From: Acidobacteriota bacterium
GTDB taxonomy: Bacteria; Acidobacteriota; Thermoanaerobaculia; Thermoanaerobaculales; Thermoanaerobaculaceae
Reading direction: 5' to 3'
Assembly: GCA_016213675.1 (NCBI GenBank)
Contig: JACQZW010000039.1
Span: 62,001 to 126,000, forward strand
Length of the DNA stretch: 64,000 nt
A model generated the notes under the pieces. That model made no database searches and was not told where the DNA came from. It saw nothing but the letters and a program-made list of their open reading frames with translations. The translations under genes and the position numbers were made by a program. Positions 18,497 through 27,142 of the stretch are shown here, in pieces. Each line of letters begins with the position of its first letter. Within the stretch, counting starts at the first letter, position 1.

Positions 18497-21328
18497 ATGA
18501 ACGCGTCGGAGTGGCACCGCTTCGCCGAGAAGGTCCAGCTCGCGGTCGAGACCGCCCTCGGCGACGACTTCGAGCGCGGTACCTCGGGCCTCGAGGTGGA
18601 GCTCAACGTGCTCGACGCCGACCTCGCGCCGGTGCAGCGGGTCGGCTTCGGGCCGGAAAGTCGGTCCTTCGCCGACATGCTCCACGAGGAGGCGCTGCCG
18701 GCGTGGGCGCGCCGCCGCGCCCAACTCGAGGTGTTCCACTGGATGACCGAGGTCGCGACCAGGCCGTACTACGCGCCGCTCGGTGCGGCGTTCGAGGCAC
18801 GGCTGCTCGAGGGCGTCATCGCCGACGCGCTCGCCGAGGCCTCGCTCTCGCTCGGCGGCCGGTACTACCTGATGCACGGCAACATCCCGTTCCCCCTCCG
18901 GGTCGACGAGGGCAGCATCCCGGACGGCTGGAGCCTGGCCAAGAAGCGCTACCTCGCGACCTGCGTCCGCCTGTTCGGCGCCCAACTCGCCACTGCCGGG
19001 ATTCACACCAACCACTCGCTGCCCGAGCCGCTCCTGGCCTGGGACTTCTTCCACCTGCCGCGCCACGTCCGAGAGGGGCACTCGCTGGTCGAGTACCGCA
19101 GCGAGGCGATGATCCGCGCCACCCGGCTGCTCCGGCCGTTCTGCCCGCTGTTCATCGCGGTCACCGCCTCGACCCCGCTGGCCTGGGCAGAGGTCGAGGG
19201 CCGGCCGGAGATCGTCCTCAACGGCAGTGACTCGAACCGCCTGCTCACCTTCCCCAACCCCGAGGCGCTCGACGTCGCGGGTCTCTACGCCAGCCACCGC
19301 GACTACCTGCGCATCTCGACCTCCCTGGTCCGCTCCGGGGTGCGCTTCGGCGGCAACAACTGGACCCCGGTGCGCGCCCGCTCCGACGTCGACCCGGTGA
19401 ACCGCATCATCTCGACGACCTCGGGGCAACTGCGCGAGCTGTACCGGCGCGGCATCTACTCCACCGACGAGCACCTCAGCCTCGACGAGGCCGAGCGCGC
19501 CCTGATCGTCGAGAACCTCTGCGCCCTCGTCGACCTGCCGATGACGCGGGTCGAGGTGCGCACCGACGAGGGCGGCGACGACCTCGACCTCGCCGTCGCC
19601 AAGGTGGCGTTCAAGGAGCTGCTGCTGCTCCGCGTCTACGCCGACCGCGCCTTCGGGGCCGACTACTCCTACTCGGCCCAGGACGTCGCCCGCGCCCGGC
19701 GCAACGAGCAGGCCGCCGCCCGGCACGGCCTCGAGGCCGAGCTGGAGCACCCGTTCACCGGCGAGCGCGTCGTCGCGCGCGACTGGCTCGCCGCGGTCCT
19801 TGCGGAGCTCGCGCCGCTCGGCGAGGCGCTCGACCGCACCGACCTGTTGGCCCCGATCGCGGCCATGGCCGACGGGGCGCCGAACCCGGCGGGACGGATG
19901 CGCGACTGGTTCGCGGCGCGTCTCGGCGGCGCCCCCGCCCTCCCGACCGGCGACCGGGTGGTCCCCCGGGAGCTCCTGCACGCCTGGCTCGAGCAGCGCG
20001 AGGGCGCCATCGCTGCCGACGTCGCCGCGATCGCGGCACGCGCCCACGAGCTCGGCGACGAGCACGGCAAGCTCGCCGAGCTGCTCCAGCCGTTCGTCGA
20101 GGCGAGCCGGGTCGACCCGCGGCTGCCGATCCGCGTCGTCACGCCGGGCGCCGAGGAGCGCGCCGCGGTCGTCGATGGCGTCGTCGGCGAGGTGTTGCAG
20201 CTCGCCGCGGCCCTGGTCCGTATCCCGTCCGTGACCAACTGCGCCCGCGAGCGGCTCGGCGAGGTGGTCCGCTGCGCCCGGTTCCTGGCCCGGACGCTCG
20301 TCGAGGCGGGCGCCGAGGTGCGGCTGTACGACACCGCGAAGTACCCTGCGCTGGTGGCCGGCTTCCCCGGGGGACTGCTCGCCCCGGTCACCCTCGGCGG
20401 CCACTTCGACGTCGTCGAGCCGGATCCCAACGACAGCCAGTTCTCGCCGTACATCGACGGCGACTACCTGTGGGGACGCGGCGCCGCCGACATGAAGACC
20501 GTGGTCGCCTCGGACGTGGTGTGGATGCGGCGACGGCTCGCGTCAGGGCCGCCGTACCCGCCGGTCAACCTCTTGCTCGTCGGCAACGAGGAGAACGGCG
20601 AGGGCGAGGCGCACGGCACCCCGCACGTGCTCCGCGAGCTGGCCCGGGAGAACCGCTGGCGCCCCGAGCTCATGGTCCTCGGCGAGCGGACCGGCGAGCG
20701 CGGCGACGAGCTCCTCGGCGAGGTGTGCGTCGCCAACCGCGGGGTGGTGCGGCTTCGCCTGGTGGCTCGCGGCGAGCGCGCCCACACCGGGATGGGCGGG
20801 AACGCCCAGGACCTCGTCGGCCGCCTCATCGAGGCACGACTCGCACTCCGGGAGCTGCTGCCCCGCCACCTGACCCTCGTCGCCGACGGACCCTGGAAGA
20901 GCACGGCGACGTTCCCGTTCCTGAACGTCGGCGAGACCGGCGTGTACAACATGAGCGCTCCCGAGGGCGCCCTCGGCCTCGAGATCCGGCCGGTCCCGGA
21001 GGACGACCTCGACGCGTTGCTCGCCGCCGTCGAGCAGGTGTGCCAGGACTGCGAGCTCGAGCTGGTCCGCGAGGTGGTCGAGGGCGGCGTCACCTGCCCG
21101 GCCGACAACCCACACCTGGCCCGCCTCATCGCCGCCGTCGGGCGCGTCGGCGGCGAGCCGGCGCGGATCGGCCGCAAGCTCGCCGGCACCTCGGCGCGCT
21201 TCGCACCCGGCGGGAACGCCGTGGTCTGGGGGCAGAGCGGCCTCGGCCCGCACAGCCGCAACGAGCGCCACTTCATCCCGTCGATCGCGCCGTACCTCGC
21301 CGTCCTGGATGCCTGCTGGCCACGGTGA
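18497..21328 (+). CDS. Fused GCS2-like carboxylate-amine ligase and M20 peptidase
   Basis: 943 residues with two enzymes in one chain. Residues 1-560 resemble glutamate-cysteine ligase family 2: GLEVELNVLD supplies the ATP/Mg-binding acidic strand, with later LNGSDSNRLLTFPNPEALD, SGVRFGGNNWTPVRAR and TDEHLSLDEAE. Residues 565-943 are a complete M20 metallopeptidase: H636 in GGHFDVV with D638, D665 in WGRGAADMK, E698/E699 in GNEENGEG, a dimerisation domain with RGERAHTGMGG, and H919 in GPHSRNERH. Metal ligands are intact, so both halves look active. Combining a gamma-glutamyl-type ligase with a deacylase/aminopeptidase suggests a protection-deprotection pathway with the upstream aminotransferase; this is inference. 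ATG 18497 follows GGTGGTGGG only loosely. Confidence 0.82.
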   Translation: MNASEWHRFAEKVQLAVETALGDDFERGTSGLEVELNVLDADLAPVQRVGFGPESRSFADMLHEEALPAWARRRAQLEVFHWMTEVATRPYYAPLGAAFEARLLEGVIADALAEASLSLGGRYYLMHGNIPFPLRVDEGSIPDGWSLAKKRYLATCVRLFGAQLATAGIHTNHSLPEPLLAWDFFHLPRHVREGHSLVEYRSEAMIRATRLLRPFCPLFIAVTASTPLAWAEVEGRPEIVLNGSDSNRLLTFPNPEALDVAGLYASHRDYLRISTSLVRSGVRFGGNNWTPVRARSDVDPVNRIISTTSGQLRELYRRGIYSTDEHLSLDEAERALIVENLCALVDLPMTRVEVRTDEGGDDLDLAVAKVAFKELLLLRVYADRAFGADYSYSAQDVARARRNEQAAARHGLEAELEHPFTGERVVARDWLAAVLAELAPLGEALDRTDLLAPIAAMADGAPNPAGRMRDWFAARLGGAPALPTGDRVVPRELLHAWLEQREGAIAADVAAIAARAHELGDEHGKLAELLQPFVEASRVDPRLPIRVVTPGAEERAAVVDGVVGEVLQLAAALVRIPSVTNCARERLGEVVRCARFLARTLVEAGAEVRLYDTAKYPALVAGFPGGLLAPVTLGGHFDVVEPDPNDSQFSPYIDGDYLWGRGAADMKTVVASDVVWMRRRLASGPPYPPVNLLLVGNEENGEGEAHGTPHVLRELARENRWRPELMVLGERTGERGDELLGEVCVANRGVVRLRLVARGERAHTGMGGNAQDLVGRLIEARLALRELLPRHLTLVADGPWKSTATFPFLNVGETGVYNMSAPEGALGLEIRPVPEDDLDALLAAVEQVCQDCELELVREVVEGGVTCPADNPHLARLIAAVGRVGGEPARIGRKLAGTSARFAPGGNAVVWGQSGLGPHSRNERHFIPSIAPYLAVLDACWPR

Positions 21329-21376
21329 CTCCGGAACTCGCGACTGTACATTGTGTGATCACTTAGGGCACTACGG

Positions 21377-21408
21377 TTGACATGTGACAAACCACCAACC
21401 ATTGTCAC
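21377..21408 (+). promoter_or_regulatory. Promoter with embedded inverted repeat
   Basis: A perfect -35 TTGACA (21377-21382), a 17-base spacer and a weak -10 CATTGT (21400-21405). A perfect inverted repeat GTGACAA (21384-21390) / TTGTCAC (21402-21408), arms 11 bases apart, fills the space from -35 to beyond -10, so a bound dimer would block polymerase. The region is markedly more AT-rich than its surroundings. It would drive the outer-membrane-like gene at 21415. Confidence 0.5.
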
Positions 21409-21414
21409 GGACGG

Positions 21415-22536
21415 ATGGTTGGGGATCAGGTCCGGCGCGTCGGGTGGGTCGCACTGTCGGGACTCGTGTCGGCGGTCGCGCTGGTCGTGCCGGCCCGTCC
21501 AGGCTTGAGCGAGGAGCTCGAGCACTGGCGCGTGGTGATCGCCGCCGTTCCCATCCGTTGGAACACCGACGGGGTGCACGGCCATCACCTGGCGTGCCGG
21601 GACCGGCTGTGCGAGGCCCACGACTTCTCGACGGGCAACCTCGACAACTCGTTCGCCTACCGGCTGGGGCTCGAACGCGATGCGTGGCGGCTCGGGAGAC
21701 TGGCGATCTCGGGTGGCCTCGAGGTCGGCATGCTGTTCACCGAGTACAACCAGTCGCAGCGGGACTTCCACATCTCCGAGGCGCTGCTGGTCGGCGGCGC
21801 GACGGCCGCGGTCGGCCCCGTGGACCTGATCCTGCGCGGCGGCATCGGCGGCACCTACGCCCACGGCGAGCGCGGCGGCGTGGCGCGGTTTCTCGAGGGC
21901 GGCGCCGAGTTCCCACTGCACGAGGCGCTGGGACTGCGCCTGACCGCCCGGGTCGGTAGCCACGCGGGCCCGGCGACCAAGGACTTCGCGTTCGCGTTCG
22001 TCGCCGGCAAGTCCGGCGCCGAGGCTCCCCCGGTGGAGTTCGCCTGGTCGGGCGGCCTCTCGCTACCCGGCGCGCTGCACGGGAAACACCGGTCGCTGTC
22101 GACGGCGCCGCTCGTCCAGGTGACCGCGCACTGGGGCCTCGGCACCCACGACCGCATCGGGGTGGGGGTGGCGGCGACGGCGCACGAGTCGGGCGTGCGC
22201 AGCGACTACGGCAGCGTGCCCGACAACGAGCGGGGCAAGGAGATCTACGAGATCCTCTGCGGTTGGGACCGCCGCCTCGCCCGCCGGGGGGTGGTCGAGC
22301 TGTGGGGCGGCGCGGGGCTCAAGGTCGGAGCGTGGGGGGATCAATTTCCGCTCATGGTCGACCGGGGCGGAAACACGGTGAACGGCGGGATCGAGGGCGG
22401 GGTGTTCGCCATGCTCGAGGGCGACGTGAGGGTGCGCGACACACTCCACGTCGTGCTCGCGGGCGAGCAGGTCTACTGGCCGGCGCTGGAGGTGGGTGAG
22501 CTCCGCGTGCGGGTGGGCGTGCGGTTCGCGCAGTAG
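21415..22536 (+). CDS. Predicted outer-membrane beta-barrel protein, unknown function
   Basis: 373 residues. The N-terminus has a hydrophobic signal-like stretch (VGWVALSGLVSAVALVVPA), then many alternating amphipathic strands rich in Gly, Tyr and Phe (GGLEVGMLFTEYN, VDLILRGGIGGTYAHG, LRVRVGVRF) with an aromatic/alternating C-terminus VRVGVRFAQ, as in 12-16-strand barrels. Two cysteines (CRDRLC) lie close together near residue 60. No family is recognised. ATG 21415 has little Shine-Dalgarno, so the start could be a nearby GTG. It converges with the DAHP synthase gene, 16 bases apart. Confidence 0.6.
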   Translation: MVGDQVRRVGWVALSGLVSAVALVVPARPGLSEELEHWRVVIAAVPIRWNTDGVHGHHLACRDRLCEAHDFSTGNLDNSFAYRLGLERDAWRLGRLAISGGLEVGMLFTEYNQSQRDFHISEALLVGGATAAVGPVDLILRGGIGGTYAHGERGGVARFLEGGAEFPLHEALGLRLTARVGSHAGPATKDFAFAFVAGKSGAEAPPVEFAWSGGLSLPGALHGKHRSLSTAPLVQVTAHWGLGTHDRIGVGVAATAHESGVRSDYGSVPDNERGKEIYEILCGWDRRLARRGVVELWGGAGLKVGAWGDQFPLMVDRGGNTVNGGIEGGVFAMLEGDVRVRDTLHVVLAGEQVYWPALEVGELRVRVGVRFAQ

Positions 22537-22552
22537 CCGCAGGCGCTCGGGC

Positions 22553-23674
22553 TCAACGGCCCGGCGCGGGCCGGTCGAGGCCGAGCCCGGCCACCAGCTC
22601 GTCGAACCCCGCCAGGTCGAGCTGCTGGAAGCCGTCGGAAAGAGCCTGGTCGGGGTGGTCGTGGACCTCGACCATCAGCCCGTCGGCGCCGGCGGCGAGC
22701 ACCGCCCGGCCGCACGGCAGCATGATGTCCTTGCGCCCGAGGGCGTGCGACAGGTCGACGATGACCGGCAGCGCCGTCTCGCCCTTGAGCAGCGGGACGG
22801 AGGCCACGTCCAGGGTGTTGCGGGTCCACGGCTCGAAGGTGCGGATGCCGCGCTCGCACAGCACCACGGCCTCGTTGCCGTGGGCGAGGATGTACTCGGC
22901 GGAGAGCAGCAGCTCCTCGACGGTGGCCATGAACCCGCGCTTCAGCAACACCGGCTTGCCGATCCTGCCCAGCGCCTTGAGCAGCTCGGTGTTGTACATG
23001 TTGCGCGCGCCGACCTGGAGCATGTCGGTGTGGGCTGCCACGACGTCGAGGGTCGAGACGTCGAGGACCTCGGTGACGGTCACGAGGCCGAAGCGCCGGG
23101 CGATGTCGCGGAGGATGACCAGCCCCTCCTCGCGCAGCCCCTGGAAGGCGTACGGGTTGGTGCGCGGCTTGTAGGCGCCGGCGCGCAGGATCTTCGGCCC
23201 GGGGTAGCGGGCGAGATGTGCGGCGATCCGCTCCATCTGCTCGGGCGTCTCGACCGAGCACGGCCCGGCAAACAGGACCGGCGTCCCGGCGCCGATCGCC
23301 ACGTCGCCGACGAGGATCCCTCCGGCGGGGACGAGGTCGGTACGGCGGACGTGGAGCGCCTGGCGCCGCCGCCGGTCCATGAGGTCGAGCGAGGCGCGGA
23401 AGATCGAGCGGAAAATCTCGCGGACGTCGGCCGGCGCGAACGGGCCCCCCATGGTGTCGATGACGGTGTGGAGCTCCTCCTCCTCGCGCCGCGGGTCGTA
23501 CGGGTCGAGGCCGTGCCCCTGCTTGAAGCGGCCGATGTCGACCACCACCTGGGCGCGCGCCTGGAGCAGCGCGAGAATCTCCGCGTTGAGCGCGTCGATG
23601 CGGACCCGCAGCTCCTCCAGGGTCGCTTCCGGCCCGTCGGCTGCAGGCGTTCCCGGATGCCCGTCCTCGCCCAT
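22553..23674 (-). CDS. Bifunctional chorismate mutase / DAHP synthase
   Basis: 373 residues. The N-terminal 95 are an AroQ-type chorismate mutase helix bundle (LEELRVRIDALNAEILALLQARAQVV, DPRREEE). Residues 105-365 form a type I-beta DAHP synthase: FAGPCSVE, ILRAGAYKPRTNPYAFQG, LKRGFMATVEELLLSAEYI, DLSHALGRKD and MVEVHDHPDQALSDG, with the metal-binding Cys in GPCS and His in the last motifs. It makes DAHP from PEP and erythrose-4-phosphate; the mutase domain usually senses prephenate/chorismate and inhibits the synthase. Gene names for this fusion vary (aroA in Bacillus, aroG elsewhere), so none is given. The upstream 80 bases are shared with the divergent gene at 23755. Confidence 0.93.
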   Translation of the reverse strand: MGEDGHPGTPAADGPEATLEELRVRIDALNAEILALLQARAQVVVDIGRFKQGHGLDPYDPRREEEELHTVIDTMGGPFAPADVREIFRSIFRASLDLMDRRRRQALHVRRTDLVPAGGILVGDVAIGAGTPVLFAGPCSVETPEQMERIAAHLARYPGPKILRAGAYKPRTNPYAFQGLREEGLVILRDIARRFGLVTVTEVLDVSTLDVVAAHTDMLQVGARNMYNTELLKALGRIGKPVLLKRGFMATVEELLLSAEYILAHGNEAVVLCERGIRTFEPWTRNTLDVASVPLLKGETALPVIVDLSHALGRKDIMLPCGRAVLAAGADGLMVEVHDHPDQALSDGFQQLDLAGFDELVAGLGLDRPAPGR

Positions 23675-23754
23675 ATCGCCTGCACCTTAGCCGACGCGGC
23701 GGGAAGCCGCAACAAACGCCTAGAATGAATTGTTCTGAGACATCGGAGGGCGAT

Positions 23755-24084
23755 ATGAGAATCCTGGCGCTATCGGTATTGCTGCTGGCGGCGGCCCCCG
23801 CCGTCGTCGGTGCGGGCGAGATTTACGGGTCGATCAAGGAAGCCGGCAAGCCGGTCAAGGAAGGCCTGAAGGTGGAGGTCGTCTGCGCCGAGGCGCCGGT
23901 CGCCGTCGAGACGGACACGTACGGGGCGTACCGCCTGTTCGTGCAGGAGGAGGGGAAGTGCACCCTCACCGTCACGGTCGGCGACGAGAAACCCTCGATC
24001 GCCGTTCACTCCTTCGAGGACTCGGCGCGTTACAACCTGATCCTCGAGAAGAAGGACGGGAAGCTCACGCTGAGGAGTGAGTGA
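23755..24084 (+). CDS. Small secreted protein with Ig-like/carboxypeptidase-regulatory fold
   Basis: 109 residues: signal peptide MRILALSVLLLAAAPAVVGAG, then an approximately 85-residue beta domain (GEIYGSIKEAGKPVKEGLKVEVVC...TDTYGAYRLFVQEEGKCTLTV) that looks like a carboxypeptidase-regulatory or SpaA-type Greek-key domain. Two cysteines may pair. ATG 23755 has CGGAGGG (23744-23750); an upstream in-frame ATG at 23725 would put ten residues before the signal. A -10-like TAGAAT is at 23721. It overlaps or abuts the next gene, so both are probably one transcript. Function unknown. Confidence 0.7.
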   Translation: MRILALSVLLLAAAPAVVGAGEIYGSIKEAGKPVKEGLKVEVVCAEAPVAVETDTYGAYRLFVQEEGKCTLTVTVGDEKPSIAVHSFEDSARYNLILEKKDGKLTLRSE

Positions 24085-24086
24085 CG

Positions 24087-24974
24087 ATGGCCGCGCCGGA
24101 GAAGGACCGGTGGGACAAGGCGGCGGTCATCCTCCACCCGATCGGCGGGCTGCTGGCGGCGATGGCGGTCGCCGGCCTGGGGTTCTTCGGGTCGCAGTTC
24201 CTCGAGAAGCGGCAGGCGGAGGAGACGCGTGCCCGGTTCTTCTCGGAGCTGATCAGCAAGCGCGAGGAGGCCGACTCCGCCCTGCGCAAAGACATGTTCA
24301 TGTCGATCATCCAGTCGTTCCTCAACCCGGAGTCCACCTCGGTCGAGGACCGCATCGTCAAGCTCGAGCTGCTCGCCTACAACTTCCACGAGTCGCTGAA
24401 CCTCAAGCCGCTCTTCACGCAGCTCGAGTCCGACATCAAGCGATCGGCGGCGCCGACGAAGCGCGAGCAGTTGAACCGGCTCGAGACAGTGGCGCGGGAG
24501 GTCTCCCGCAAGGAGATGGTCGTCCTCGAGGGCGTCGGCGCGTCGTTCGAACGGACCGTCGACTTCGAGGACGTCGCCAAGAGCCCCGGCGGGCTCGCGC
24601 TCGAGCCGGCGCGGCTCACCCTCGATCGGATCGAACGCACGTTCGCGGTCATCGTCAAGAAGGTCGACCTCGAGGGGAAGCAGTTGCTGCTCCGGCTCGA
24701 GGTACGGACCCCCCGGGCCGGCTCGGAGGACTTCGACACCGACGAGGCCGAGTTCTCCGTGTCGGTCTTCGACTTTCCGATGATCGACCACACCCGCCTG
24801 TCGCGCGACCAGCGTTGCGCGATCGTGGTCAGGAACTTCGGCAAGTCGAGCGCGCGCCTGGCGGTCGTGGACTTCCCGGGGTCGTACGCGAGCCTCAAGG
24901 AGAAGCCCTACATCCAGGAGATGATCCGCGACCTCCTCGGCACCAAGAAGCCGACCGACGAGGAGCGCCCGTAG
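24087..24974 (+). CDS. Membrane-anchored protein of unknown function
   Basis: 295 residues with one transmembrane segment (12-36, AAVILHPIGGLLAAMAVAGLGFFG), then a charged helical stretch (FLEKRQAEETRARFFSELISKREEADSALR) and a C-terminal mixed alpha/beta domain. No family recognised. ATG 24087 is nine bases after GAGGAG (24072-24077); a GTG at 24081 overlaps the upstream stop. Topology suggests a short cytoplasmic N-terminus and a large domain on one side of the membrane. Co-transcription with the small secreted protein just upstream is likely. Confidence 0.6.
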   Translation: MAAPEKDRWDKAAVILHPIGGLLAAMAVAGLGFFGSQFLEKRQAEETRARFFSELISKREEADSALRKDMFMSIIQSFLNPESTSVEDRIVKLELLAYNFHESLNLKPLFTQLESDIKRSAAPTKREQLNRLETVAREVSRKEMVVLEGVGASFERTVDFEDVAKSPGGLALEPARLTLDRIERTFAVIVKKVDLEGKQLLLRLEVRTPRAGSEDFDTDEAEFSVSVFDFPMIDHTRLSRDQRCAIVVRNFGKSSARLAVVDFPGSYASLKEKPYIQEMIRDLLGTKKPTDEERP

Positions 24975-25040
24975 GTCGGGCCGGCGCTGGGGGTCTGGGG
25001 GCTCGCGTGCCGAACGCGCCGAACGCGCGGCGGCGCCGCG

Positions 25041-25598
25041 CTATCCCGGCTCACCCGCGAACTGCGCGAAGCCGGCGATGAACTCGGCGAGCAGGCGGCG
25101 CACTTTTTCGTCGACGATGGCGCCGTCGGGACCGAAGACATCGGCCGCACCGGCGACGTAGAGCTGGCGGCCGGACCACAGCCGCGCGCCGAGCGCCCGC
25201 AACACCGGTAGCCACGCCGCCTGCGCCAACCGGGTGCCGCCCACTCCGGGGGTCGCCCCCAGCAGAGCCACGGGCTTGTCGCCGAACACCCGCGGGATGT
25301 CCTTCGGCGGCCGCGACAACCAGTCGATGGCGTTCTTGAGCACCCCCGGGACGGAGGCGTTGTACTCGGGGGTGACCAGGAGCAGGCCCGCGGCGGCCGC
25401 GATCGTGTCCTTCAGCCCGGTGACGATCGCAGGCACCCCGTGCTCCTTCTCGACGTCGGCGTCGTAAAGGGGAATCCCCGCGATGGTGGCGATCTCCACC
25501 GTCGTTCCCGGCGGCGCGAGCTGCGCGGCCGCCTGCACGAGTGCCCCGTTGTACGACGCCAGCCGCGTGCTGCCGGCGATCCCGACGATCCGTGCCAT
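25041..25598 (-). CDS. NADPH-dependent FMN reductase
   Basis: 185 residues of flavodoxin fold. GSTRLASYN near the N-terminus binds the FMN phosphate, and LLVTPEYNASVPGVLKNAIDW is the family signature contacting the isoalloxazine. The protein reduces FMN, azo dyes or quinones with NAD(P)H in the cytoplasm. GGAGGAGGGTGGG precedes ATG 25598, so the further upstream in-frame start (25730) is rejected. It converges with the gene ending at 24974, 66 bases away; no clear terminator is seen there. Confidence 0.9.
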   Translation of the reverse strand: MARIVGIAGSTRLASYNGALVQAAAQLAPPGTTVEIATIAGIPLYDADVEKEHGVPAIVTGLKDTIAAAAGLLLVTPEYNASVPGVLKNAIDWLSRPPKDIPRVFGDKPVALLGATPGVGGTRLAQAAWLPVLRALGARLWSGRQLYVAGAADVFGPDGAIVDEKVRRLLAEFIAGFAQFAGEPG

Positions 25599-25920
25599 CG
25601 TCCCACCCTCCTCCTTAGAGGATAGGCGACTCCGGGCACGCCGGGCCGGGGAGGGTGCGCCGGTCGTTGCCGGGGGGACCGCAAAGGCGTACTCTGTGAG
25701 ATGACCGACGGGGGGCGCGGCCGAAGACACGCCGGTCGGTCCTCACTCGACAGGCGGCTTCGATCGCGTGGCAGGAGGCGTACATGCCACGGGGAAGCTC
25801 TCTCTGCCGAGCGCGGACCGTGAGGTGCTTTGCGGTTGTCCCCGACGCGTCAGTCGATGTCCGGGTCTGTGTCCTGGAGCTCCAGCCAGCCCGTTGGGAT
25901 TCGAGCACGAAGAGGTGACT
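25599..25920 (+). promoter_or_regulatory. Divergent intergenic region with promoter and long leader
   Basis: 322 bases between the FMN reductase and the DUF3553 gene. A candidate sigma-70 promoter, TTGCCG (25667-25672), 17-base spacer, TACTCT (25690-25695), points at the DUF3553 gene and would give a leader of about 220 bases. An in-frame extension of that gene to a GTG at 25768 is possible but its codons are poor, so I see the leader as non-coding. No other gene is visible. Confidence 0.4.
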
Positions 25921-26877
25921 ATGGCAGCAACAGAGAAGATCACGGTCGGGTCGCTCGTGACGCACCCGAACCGCCCAGAGTGGGGCCCCGGCAAGATCCT
26001 CGCGGTGAAGGGCCCGCATGTCGATGTCTGTTTTCGCGAGCGCGAATTCGTGCCCGGTGCGAGCCCGGTGATCACCCTGTCGACGGCGGCAGTTCCGCTC
26101 GCGCTGGCGCCGTCCCAGTCCGATCGCCTGCTCGACAACTTGCCGAAGGACATCGGCGGCCGACCCGTTTCCAAGCGCGGCTACATCACGCTCGACCAGG
26201 CGAAGCGCGGCTTCCGCGAGCTGTTTCCGCTCGGCTTCGCCGATCCGAAGTACCTCGGCGACGAGGCCGGAGGCGAGCGTTCCTACAAGTGGGCGGCGCA
26301 CGAGCTGTGGGAGGCGACGCTCGGCAACGGTGAGGGTGAGCGGCTCATCGCGGCGGGAGACGTCGGCGAGGTGACGAAGCGGGCCGAAGCCGTGGTCGCG
26401 CGCGTCAACCTGCTGGCCGTCTTCGAGGTGGCGGCGCTGCGCGACGGGCTCAAGGACACCAAGGCAGCGCGCCGGTTCTTCCGGGCGCTGTTCGAGCTGC
26501 TCGCCGCGCCGGCGCCGGACCGGCCCCGGTTCGAAGCGCTGGTGACCGCAACACAGAACCTGCCCGCGGCGGAGGGCAAGACGAGCCCCGACAAGTGGAC
26601 GCTCGTGACGCTCCTCCCGTTCCTCGCTCGTCCCGAAACGTTCATGTTCCTCAAACCGGACGCCACGAGGCGCGCCGCCGAGATGATCCGTTTCGACCTT
26701 CGCTACGACGCCCACCCAAACTGGTTGACGTACCGTCGCCTGCTCGCCTTCGCGGGCATGCTCATGGACGAGCTGAACGACTTCGGCCCGCGCGACTTCA
26801 TCGACGTCCAGTCGTTCATGTGGGTCGTCGCCGGCGGCGGCTACACCTTACCGGTCGCCCGCGGGAAGCGTGCCTGA
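25921..26877 (+). CDS. DUF3553 domain-containing protein
   Basis: 318 residues. The first 60 (TVGSLVTHPNRPEWGPGKILAV...) match the short DUF3553 module, a barrel with HPxxPEWGxGKI that is also found beside helicase domains and may bind protein or nucleic acid. The remaining 250 residues are mostly helical (FRELFPLGFADPKYLGDEAGGERSYKWAAHELW...) and not recognised beyond this family. ATG 25921 follows AGAGGTG. The protein is probably cytosolic, with no signal or membrane segment. Function unknown. Confidence 0.75.
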   Translation: MAATEKITVGSLVTHPNRPEWGPGKILAVKGPHVDVCFREREFVPGASPVITLSTAAVPLALAPSQSDRLLDNLPKDIGGRPVSKRGYITLDQAKRGFRELFPLGFADPKYLGDEAGGERSYKWAAHELWEATLGNGEGERLIAAGDVGEVTKRAEAVVARVNLLAVFEVAALRDGLKDTKAARRFFRALFELLAAPAPDRPRFEALVTATQNLPAAEGKTSPDKWTLVTLLPFLARPETFMFLKPDATRRAAEMIRFDLRYDAHPNWLTYRRLLAFAGMLMDELNDFGPRDFIDVQSFMWVVAGGGYTLPVARGKRA

Positions 26878-26927
26878 GCGGCTGCGAGCCCGACACCAGC
26901 CAGGGGCGCACGAGATCCAGAAACGGC

Positions 26928-26949
26928 GAGAGCCGCGTCGGCGGCTCTC
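26928..26949. terminator. Hairpin between the DUF3553 gene and tRNA-Ala
   Basis: A perfect 9-bp stem GAGAGCCGC (26928-26936) / GCGGCTCTC (26941-26949) with a GTCG loop, placed between two convergent genes. On the minus strand it is followed by GCCGTTTCTGG; neither side has a long T run, so it is a plausible but weak bidirectional terminator. Confidence 0.5.
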
Positions 26950-26969
26950 CATAAGTCGTTGAATTGAAT

Positions 26970-27045
<76 letters not shown>

Positions 27046-27142
27046 ACCCGCTGGGAGGCGGATTCTACCACGGGGCCTCGGCCGCCGACAAGCGCCGGGG
27101 GGCTCGGGGCCGCGGTGCTAGGATGCAGGTGGGAGGGGCATC

